From the NCBI GenBank assembly GCA_003455655.1, contig DMQP01000125.1, positions 1 through 10,016 on the forward strand: 10,016 nt of DNA, given 5' to 3'. Origin of the DNA: Treponema sp. Lineage in GTDB: Bacteria > Spirochaetota > Spirochaetia > Treponematales > Treponemataceae. The translations under genes were made by a program, and so were the position numbers. Shown piece after piece: positions 1 to 5,351 of this stretch. Each line of letters starts with the position of its first letter. Within the stretch, counting starts at the first letter, position 1. Below the pieces are notes generated by a model that was not told the origin of the DNA, made no database searches, and saw only the letters and a list, made by a program, of their open reading frames with translations.

Positions 1-986
1 TAATAAATGTAGACTGTCTTACTTATGCAGGCAATGCAGAAAATCTTGAACAAGTTCAAAAACAGTTTGGTGGAAGCCGCTATTTTTTTGAACGAACAGA
101 TATCTGCGACAGAAATGCTATTGAAGCAATCTTCAAAAAATACGACATAGACACCGTTATTCATTTTGCAGCAGAAAGTCATGTTGACCGTTCTATTTTA
201 GGGCCAGAAGCTTTTGTAAAAACAAATATATTAGGAACCTACACTTTACTTGATGTCGCACGAACCTACTGGAATTGTTCACTTGCAAAACCAAGGAGCG
301 ATGTTCTTTTTCATCACATTTCTACAGACGAAGTTTACGGTTCTTTAGGAGAAAGTGGCTACTTCAGAGAAGATACTCCCTATGATCCACGTTCACCCTA
401 TTCTGCAAGTAAGGCTTCAAGTGATCATTTGGTTATGGCATACAGTCATACATATGCACTTCCGGTAACGCTTTCAAACTGTACTAACAATTATGGCCCT
501 TATCAGTTTCCTGAAAAACTCATTCCGCTTATGGTTTTGAACATGACACAGAAAAAAAATCTTCCTGTGTACGGTGAAGGAAAAAACATTCGCGACTGGA
601 TTTATGTTGAAGATCACAACAGAGCAGTTTGGCAGATTGTAAATGCAGGAAAAGCAGGACAAAAGTATAACATTGGTGGCGAAAACGAATGGCAGAACAT
701 TAAACTATTGCATAAGTTGATAGAAATTACAGCAGAAGAAGCAAAGCTAAATAAAGAAGACATAGAAAAAACAATCACTCATGTAACAGACAGACCTGGC
801 CACGATGCACGATATGCCATTGACTGTTCTAAAATAAAAAAAGAATTAGGTTGGGAACGCAAAATGACTTTTGAACAGGGACTGCGCATGACCGTAAAGT
901 GGTATCTTGAACACAGACAGTGGATTGAACACATTCAGTCTGGTGCATACAAAAATTGGATTGAAAAAAATTACGGAGAGCGTTAA
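1..986 (+). CDS. rfbB: dTDP-glucose 4,6-dehydratase, 5' end cut by the window
   Basis: This enzyme converts dTDP-D-glucose to dTDP-4-keto-6-deoxy-D-glucose with tightly bound NAD+, the second step of dTDP-rhamnose and other deoxysugar synthesis in the cytoplasm. The reading frame is open from base 3, giving 327 visible residues; the family is about 340-360 long, so roughly 30 N-terminal residues, including the GxxGxxG dinucleotide-binding loop, lie outside. Visible family motifs are VDCLTYAGN (residues 3-11), the HFAAESHVDRS segment (54-64), the catalytic TDE triad (108-110, in STDEVYG) and the YSASK tyrosine-lysine pair (133-137). NNYGPYQFPEKLIP, GxxxRDWIYVEDH and a C-terminal WYLEH...YGER also match the family. 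Later in-frame start codons such as TTG 429 fall after the catalytic motifs and are not the real start. The stop overlaps the ATG of the next gene by one base. Identification is confident; which sugar pathway it serves cannot be seen. Confidence 0.95.
   Translation, partial: INVDCLTYAGNAENLEQVQKQFGGSRYFFERTDICDRNAIEAIFKKYDIDTVIHFAAESHVDRSILGPEAFVKTNILGTYTLLDVARTYWNCSLAKPRSDVLFHHISTDEVYGSLGESGYFREDTPYDPRSPYSASKASSDHLVMAYSHTYALPVTLSNCTNNYGPYQFPEKLIPLMVLNMTQKKNLPVYGEGKNIRDWIYVEDHNRAVWQIVNAGKAGQKYNIGGENEWQNIKLLHKLIEITAEEAKLNKEDIEKTITHVTDRPGHDARYAIDCSKIKKELGWERKMTFEQGLRMTVKWYLEHRQWIEHIQSGAYKNWIEKNYGER
975..978 (+). promoter_or_regulatory. Shine-Dalgarno site for the barrel-protein gene
   Basis: GGAG lies 7 bases upstream of the ATG at 986, inside the last codons of rfbB. 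With the TAATG stop/start overlap it fixes the start of the downstream gene and indicates translational coupling. Confidence 0.7.
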
Positions 987-2515
987 TGAAAAAAGCCTTA
1001 CTTACTGCCCTATTATGCTCATTTGCACTTATACCCCTTGCAGCACAAAATGTATTTAAAATTGATTCAGTATCCTACGATGTTCATGGTTTGACAAAAC
1101 AGTCTGCAATAGAACGATTGGTAACGGTTGATACAAAAAAAACATTTTCTACAAAAGAAGAACTTGAAGCTTATATAAAAACAATTACACTTCAACTTGA
1201 AAACTTACGCCAATTTGATGACATTCAGTCTTCTTACCAAGCATTACCCAGCCAAGAAGGAATTACGCCAGTTGCAGTTACTGTAACAATGAAAGATTCT
1301 TTTCATCTACTGGCACTACCCTATGCAACTTACAATTCAAACACAGGTCTTACCGTAAAAGTTAAACTGAAGGATACAAACTTCTTAGGTTTACTTGAAC
1401 CATTAAACACAGAAGCTTCATATATGTTAAACAACAATGGAGAACATCACTTTGGGTTAAACGCAAGCTATAACTTTCCTTTTAAGACAGGTATTCTTCA
1501 AAACTCTTTTAACAACTCCTTTTCTTTTGATTGGTGCATAGGAGAAGCATCTCCAGACCTTTCATATAGCACGGGTCTTTCTACAGCAATTCCACTGGGA
1601 CCGCTTTCGTTACAACTTTCTTTTACTCAGTCGCTTGCATACAAAAATGCATACAAAGCAAACAACGATTCTTTTTACTTAACAGAAGGGGCATCTCTTT
1701 CGCTTCCCATTAGCTTAGGAAAAATTGCAGATAAAATTGATGTTACCTACATACCTTCGGCAACCTTTACCTACCACTGGGATCCTGTTGATTTAAATAT
1801 TGCAACACAAGATCTAAAGGGACCAACATTTAGTTTGCGCCAGTCAATAACCGCTTCTCAGTTAAATTGGAAATCAAACTTACGAAACGGCTTTACGCTT
1901 ACTGCAGGAAGTGGTGCTTCATGGAATTTTTATAAAGAACAAATTTCAGCTAATGCAGACATAGATTTAAAACTGTACAAAGCATGGAAGTATGCAGGCA
2001 TTACATCAAATATATTTATCTACACTGCATATAACACAACTACAAACCTTGGCGATTTACTTCGTGGAACAAGAGATACTCAAGCTCAAATAAAAACATC
2101 TCAAGCACTTGTGTTTAGAGTAGATGTGCCAGTTCACATTGTAACAACAGATTGGGTTAACTGGGGGCTAAAACTCTTTGGCCCTTACGAAGAACGAAAT
2201 GGTTTTGTAAAAGTGTTGACTTGGATTCCCCACAAGCTTTTTCCCTATCTTGATTTTGAACTTTTAATTTCTCCATTTATAGACATTGCTTTAACAAACA
2301 ATACCGCAACAGGAAGAACTTTCTACTGGAAAGATGGATTTTATAACGCTGGTATAGAAGTTCTTGTTCATCCTGCAAGCTGGAAAAGTTATGTTGTAAG
2401 AGCAAGTTTTGGTGTTGATGTAGGACGGGCAGTTCTTTCTCGTTTTATTGACACATCTTGGCGTCACGATGTAAGCAAATGGGAACTCTTTATAGGTTTG
2501 AGCACAGCCTACTAA
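986..2515 (+). CDS. secreted POTRA-like / predicted outer-membrane beta-barrel protein (Omp85-like)
   Basis: The 509-residue product starts with a clear signal peptide (MKK, hydrophobic core 4-18, likely cleavage after LAA at residue 20). Residues 25-105 read as one POTRA-like domain: IDSVSYDVHGLTK, a helix-forming stretch with FSTKEEL (54-60), LENLRQFDDI (71-80) and a final VAVTVTMKD strand. Residues 107-509 are rich in alternating polar and aromatic strands with asparagine/glycine turns, as in a transmembrane barrel. The segment YATYNSNTGLTVKVKLKDTN followed by FLG (113-135) resembles the first barrel strands of Omp85/TamA-type proteins, and the chain ends in an aromatic residue (WELFIGLSTAY), as expected of an outer-membrane assembly signal. 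BamA of treponemes has five POTRA domains, so this is not BamA. The start is set by the SD and the TAATG overlap with rfbB. Substrate and role are unknown: a small transporter, an assembly helper or a structural porin are all possible. The barrel call is inferred from sequence pattern only. Confidence 0.7.
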   Translation: MKKALLTALLCSFALIPLAAQNVFKIDSVSYDVHGLTKQSAIERLVTVDTKKTFSTKEELEAYIKTITLQLENLRQFDDIQSSYQALPSQEGITPVAVTVTMKDSFHLLALPYATYNSNTGLTVKVKLKDTNFLGLLEPLNTEASYMLNNNGEHHFGLNASYNFPFKTGILQNSFNNSFSFDWCIGEASPDLSYSTGLSTAIPLGPLSLQLSFTQSLAYKNAYKANNDSFYLTEGASLSLPISLGKIADKIDVTYIPSATFTYHWDPVDLNIATQDLKGPTFSLRQSITASQLNWKSNLRNGFTLTAGSGASWNFYKEQISANADIDLKLYKAWKYAGITSNIFIYTAYNTTTNLGDLLRGTRDTQAQIKTSQALVFRVDVPVHIVTTDWVNWGLKLFGPYEERNGFVKVLTWIPHKLFPYLDFELLISPFIDIALTNNTATGRTFYWKDGFYNAGIEVLVHPASWKSYVVRASFGVDVGRAVLSRFIDTSWRHDVSKWELFIGLSTAY

Positions 2516-2519
2516 GGCT
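2506..2519. repeat. short inverted repeat spanning the convergent stop codons
   Basis: AGCCT-ACTA-AGGCT is a perfect 5-bp stem with a 4-base loop. It covers the TAA of the barrel-protein gene (2513-2515) and most of the facing TAG (2518-2520). No run of T follows it on either strand, so it is at best a weak bidirectional transcription stop. Confidence 0.3.
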
Positions 2520-3618
2520 AACGAACTAAACGCTGCTCTGCTCTTTTGCGCCAGTATTCTTCGGGTATTGATTGAGAAAGAGCGGTAAAAAGTTCATTAG
2601 AAAAAATAAGACAGCCAGACTGTAAAACCGCATCTCCAAATTCACAGAAGAGTTTCCAGACATTATTTTCGTTTCCCCACTGAACAATGTCTGCATACAT
2701 GCTCGCATCTTTAATCATAGAAGAAAGGTCTGTGTATTCCCACGCAGTAAGACGAGACTGTAAAGTTTCATACATCATCGTAAAAGCAATAACAGAACCT
2801 AAAGCAGAAGCACGAAGACTTTTTTCTGCTTGTCCCAAAGAAGCATAATATTCTGCAAGAGATGCAAGGGATTTTAAAGAAATGTCACGGTTAGAGCGAT
2901 AGAGCTTAAAGAACTTTTCCATTGTTCCCACTTGATCATTGCTAATTGTTCTAACCAAAGCATTAAGGTATGAAGCATTTGTGTACTGTTGGTCATCTTT
3001 TAGAATTAAAAGCAAATAGGTTTCATAGGCTTCATCATCACCAGTGTTGTAACTAAGCATAGCAAGGTGATACAAAATGTCATAACGCTCGTCAGAAACA
3101 TCAAGTTTATCTGCATTACGATATGCATCTGTTAAATACTGAATTGCAAGAGCAGTTTCGCCGTCAAGTTCGTAGACTTTTCCCACAAGACAATCTGCTT
3201 CTGGGTAGACACGCAAAGAATCAACATAGCTTACCAAATTTGAAAAAGAATTGTTAAAAAAATCAATACCATGCAAAGCTACATAGGATTGTGCAATTTC
3301 TGAAGCTGCGGTGCTGTATGTTTGTAATTCAGGAAGAACAAGTTCAAGTTTGTCGTTTGCTTTTCTAACACGAGAATTCTTGAGTGTATTTTCAAGAGTA
3401 TATACTTCCCAATCTATTAACTGACGTCTACTCTGTTTTGCTTTTTCGGCATAAGACAAGGCTGAACCATAGTCTCCTTGTGTAAAACAATTCTGAGCCT
3501 TTATAAGAAGGCGCCAATCTTCATCTCCTTCTACAGGACGCTTTACCTGAGCAAAAACATTCAGTGAACAGCATAAAAAAAGAGACAGTCCGAGAATTCT
3601 TACAAGGGTCTTTTGCAT
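2518..3618 (-). CDS. periplasmic TPR-like repeat protein of unknown function
   Basis: The 366-residue product has an N-terminal signal peptide (MQKTLVR, hydrophobic 8-22, likely signal peptidase I cleavage at VFA/Q, 23/24). C16 and C17 follow LFL, a poor lipobox, so a lipoprotein is less likely but not excluded. The mature part is almost entirely helical. Stretches with the TPR pattern are DWRLLIKAQNCFTQGDYGSA (34-53), the region 141-170 (LVGKVYELDGETALAIQYL), 177-208 (LYHLAMLSYNTGDDEAYETY) and 249-275 (LASLAEYYASLGQAEKSLRA). No catalytic motif is seen, so a scaffold or protein-binding role in the periplasm is inferred. It begins 2 bp after ispG on the same strand and is probably co-transcribed with it. 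Its GGAG (3630-3633) is 11 bases from the ATG, a long spacing that suggests weak or coupled initiation. The specific function is not recognised. Confidence 0.75.
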   Translation of the reverse strand: MQKTLVRILGLSLFLCCSLNVFAQVKRPVEGDEDWRLLIKAQNCFTQGDYGSALSYAEKAKQSRRQLIDWEVYTLENTLKNSRVRKANDKLELVLPELQTYSTAASEIAQSYVALHGIDFFNNSFSNLVSYVDSLRVYPEADCLVGKVYELDGETALAIQYLTDAYRNADKLDVSDERYDILYHLAMLSYNTGDDEAYETYLLLILKDDQQYTNASYLNALVRTISNDQVGTMEKFFKLYRSNRDISLKSLASLAEYYASLGQAEKSLRASALGSVIAFTMMYETLQSRLTAWEYTDLSSMIKDASMYADIVQWGNENNVWKLFCEFGDAVLQSGCLIFSNELFTALSQSIPEEYWRKRAEQRLVR

Positions 3619-3620
3619 AG

Positions 3621-4736
3621 CTACAACAACTCCAATTCTTTCCTGAATTCAGTATCGGCATCTTTTGCAGGAATTGTGCGGATTATTTTTCCTTTTCTGA
3701 ACAGAATAACGCTGTCTCCTCCGCCTGCAATGCCTAGATCTGCATGTTTTCCTTCTCCAGGTCCATTAACAACACAACCCATAACGGCTATAGTTACATC
3801 TTTTTTGAGCGAAAGAAGTTCATTTTGCCAACGTTGCATAAAAGAATGAACATCAAAACCCATGCGACCACAACGAGGACAACTGACCAAAGTAACGCCA
3901 CCTTTACGAAGACCACATTCATGCAGTATTTCGCGACCAGCAATAACTTCATTTTCCTCAGAACTAGAAAGACTTACGCGTATGGTTGAACCAATGCCCT
4001 CTTCAAGCAAGTGGCTAAAAGCAAGGGTGCTTTTTACAATACCTGTAATAAGAGGACCGGCCTCTGTTACGCCAATATGTAAGGGAATGTCGCACACTTT
4101 TGCAAAAGCTTCATTTGCGGCAATCGTTTCTGCAACACTTGATGCCTTCATGCTTACAACTACATTTTTAAAATCTAATGCTTCAAGCACTTGAACTTCT
4201 CTTAATGCAGTTTGGCTTAACGCTTGTGCACGGTCTAAAGAACCTTCTTCAACTTTTTGCGCAAGATCTTTAGGAAGACTGCCACTATTTACGCCAATGC
4301 GTATTGCTGCTTTTTGCTTTTTACAGGCATCGACAACAGCTTTAACTTTGTCTTGACTTCCTATGTTACCAGGATTGATTCTAATGGCACTAACGGCAAC
4401 TCCATCTTTTGTTTCATCAAGACAAGAGAGCGCAAGTTTGTAGTCAAAATGAATGTCTGCAACAAGAGGCATATCTGTTTTGGCTTGGATAAGACGTAAG
4501 GCAAGGGCACTTTCTGTATCAGGAACAGCAAAACGAACTATATCGCATCCCAAGGATTTTAACGTATTTAATTCTCTTACCGTCTGATCGAGCAAAGGTG
4601 AAGTGGCACTAATGTCTTTTATAGGTTTTTTCCACATGGTCTGAAGCGTTACCGCTTCTTTTCCGCCAATACACAGAGAACGAATACCGTCTCTTCCACC
4701 AAGACAAATGGTACGAGGAAGCATAAAAGAAGTCAT
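3621..4736 (-). CDS. ispG: 4-hydroxy-3-methylbut-2-enyl diphosphate synthase (GcpE)
   Basis: IspG reduces 2-C-methyl-D-erythritol 2,4-cyclodiphosphate to HMBPP in the penultimate step of the MEP isoprenoid pathway, using a 4Fe-4S cluster. Family segments run in order: LPRTICLGG, VTLQTM, LGCDIVRFAVP, PLVADIHFDY, AIRINPGNIG, AIRIGVNSGSL, LHIGVTEAG, GIGSTIRVSL. The cluster ligands are in SCPRCGR (Cys 286 and 289) and GCVVNGPGE (Cys 321, Glu 328), numbered from the ATG at 4736. All ligands are intact and the length (371) is normal for the short bacterial form. The frame extends to a GTG at 4754, but a -10-like TATACT (4743-4748) sits inside that extension, so I prefer ATG 4736; ATG 4724 (367 residues) is also possible. 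None of the three has a good Shine-Dalgarno site. The TPR-protein gene follows directly. Presence of ispG implies isoprenoids for the undecaprenyl carrier and quinone-type lipids come from the MEP route. Confidence 0.96.
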   Translation of the reverse strand: MTSFMLPRTICLGGRDGIRSLCIGGKEAVTLQTMWKKPIKDISATSPLLDQTVRELNTLKSLGCDIVRFAVPDTESALALRLIQAKTDMPLVADIHFDYKLALSCLDETKDGVAVSAIRINPGNIGSQDKVKAVVDACKKQKAAIRIGVNSGSLPKDLAQKVEEGSLDRAQALSQTALREVQVLEALDFKNVVVSMKASSVAETIAANEAFAKVCDIPLHIGVTEAGPLITGIVKSTLAFSHLLEEGIGSTIRVSLSSSEENEVIAGREILHECGLRKGGVTLVSCPRCGRMGFDVHSFMQRWQNELLSLKKDVTIAVMGCVVNGPGEGKHADLGIAGGGDSVILFRKGKIIRTIPAKDADTEFRKELELL

Positions 4737-4742
4737 AGGCTT

Positions 4743-4772
4743 AGTATAACACACGAGCGCTTATGCATTCAA
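4743..4772 (-). promoter_or_regulatory. sigma-70-like promoter for ispG
   Basis: On the minus strand TTGAAT (4772-4767) and TATACT (4748-4743) are separated by 18 bases, matching the -35 consensus at 4 of 6 positions and the -10 at 5 of 6. It lies just downstream of the ATPase operon terminator and just upstream of ispG, where a new promoter is needed. The expected transcription start falls at or within a few bases of the ATG at 4736, which would make the ispG message leaderless or nearly so. Confidence 0.55.
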
Positions 4773-4784
4773 GATTTTGGGCAT

Positions 4785-4812
4785 AAAAAAACCGCACCCT
4801 TTTGGATGCGGT
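4785..4812 (-). terminator. rho-independent terminator of the V-type ATPase operon
   Basis: Reading the minus strand, ACCGCATCC (4812-4804), a 4-base loop AAAA and GGGTGCGGT (4799-4791) form a 9-bp stem with one G-U wobble, immediately followed by six T residues (4790-4785). It lies about 20 bases after the atpK stop. The plus-strand side has no T run, so it acts in one direction only and separates the ATPase operon from ispG. Confidence 0.92.
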
Positions 4813-4832
4813 ATAAAGTAAGTAGTTAGGGC

Positions 4833-5255
4833 TTAGATTGCCAACATACCGAATACGAGGCTGAACAAAGCAACAGATTCACAAAGACCTACAACCATGA
4901 TGTAGTTAACAAAACCTTTGCCTGTTTCACCCATTGCATCACTACCTGCAGCACCAGCTTTTCCCTGTGCAATAGCAGACATACACATAGAAAGACCACA
5001 TGCAACACCAAGACCCAAAAGGAAGAGCGGATCTTGAGATGACTTGAGCATGAAAGTCATAAGCAGGTAACCGTAAATGGTCTGAGTAAGAGGAGCACCT
5101 GCAAATACTAAAAGCAGGAAGGGAGCGGGCTTATTGTTAAGATAGCAACGCTTCCATGCACCAATTGCCCCCTGACCGGCAATACCAATTCCGATAGCAC
5201 TACCAATTGCAGCAATACCCATTACTACACCAGCACCAATCATTCCCAAATTCAT
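4833..5255 (-). CDS. atpK: V/A-type ATPase proteolipid subunit K (c-ring)
   Basis: Subunit K forms the rotating membrane ring that binds the coupling ion. The 140-residue product is a double hairpin of four transmembrane helices (about 4-28, 45-70, 76-99, 116-139), the usual duplicated V-type form. The glycine-rich first helix and GQGAIGAW motif are typical. Ion-site residues line up with the Enterococcus hirae NtpK sodium site: T57-Q58-x-x-Y61 in APLTQTIYGY, Q97 in AIAQGK and E126 in GLCESVAL; the essential carboxylate is present only in the second hairpin. An upstream in-frame GTG at 5291 would add 12 residues, but AAGGAG (5262-5267) sits 6 bases before ATG 5255 and settles the start. It is the last gene of the operon, separated from atpI by 96 bp and followed by the terminator. 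Confidence 0.95.
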   Translation of the reverse strand: MNLGMIGAGVVMGIAAIGSAIGIGIAGQGAIGAWKRCYLNNKPAPFLLLVFAGAPLTQTIYGYLLMTFMLKSSQDPLFLLGLGVACGLSMCMSAIAQGKAGAAGSDAMGETGKGFVNYIMVVGLCESVALFSLVFGMLAI

Positions 5256-5261
5256 AAGAAA

Positions 5262-5267
5262 CTCCTT
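5262..5267 (-). promoter_or_regulatory. strong Shine-Dalgarno site of atpK
   Basis: AAGGAG on the minus strand, 6 bases from ATG 5255. It decides that start over the GTG at 5291 and suits the high synthesis expected for a multicopy ring subunit. Confidence 0.85.
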
Positions 5268-5274
5268 ATTTAAC

Positions 5275-5286
5275 GCAGTGCACTGC
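5275..5286. repeat. 12-bp perfect palindrome upstream of atpK
   Basis: GCAGTGCACTGC reads the same on both strands. It lies 7 bases upstream of the atpK Shine-Dalgarno site, in the atpI-atpK spacer. It could be a protein-binding site or an RNA element near the ribosome-binding site; no loop is available for a stable single-molecule hairpin of full length. Function is unknown. Confidence 0.5.
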
Positions 5287-5311
5287 ACCACTAATTACAA
5301 AAATGTAGACA

Positions 5312-5337
5312 TCTGTAGTCTGTTTAGAGGCTACAGA
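5312..5337. repeat. inverted repeat in the atpI-atpK spacer
   Basis: TCTGTAG (5312-5318) and CTACAGA (5331-5337) form a 7-bp stem with a 12-base loop. The position, 14 bases after the atpI stop and within the polycistronic message, suggests an mRNA processing or stabilising hairpin. There is no T run after it on the minus strand, so it is not a standard terminator. Confidence 0.45.
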
Positions 5338-5351
5338 AGGTTCCATTATTA

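Noticed and set aside
429..986. A separate short epimerase-like gene starting at TTG 429
   Set aside because: The same frame is open to the window edge and encodes the upstream dehydratase motifs, so this is only the 3' part of rfbB.
2518..3618. TPR protein as a lipoprotein (Cys at 16/17)
   Set aside because: The residues before the cysteines (LFL) fit a lipobox poorly, and a standard signal peptidase I site, VFA/Q, follows a few residues later.
3862..4194. Plus-strand frames of 80-110 residues inside ispG
   Set aside because: They mirror conserved ispG coding sequence and show no family resemblance or start signal of their own.
4737..4754. GTG start at 4754 for ispG
   Set aside because: No ribosome-binding site precedes it, the added residues lie before the conserved N-terminus, and a good -10 element overlaps it.
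5256..5291. GTG start at 5291 giving a 152-residue AtpK
   Set aside because: The extra 12 residues are not family-like, would span the palindrome, and the strong SD sits just before ATG 5255.
5292..5311. A possible internal promoter for atpK (TGTAAT as a -10)
   Set aside because: No acceptable -35 hexamer is found at 16-18 bases from it, so the case for a promoter is too weak.
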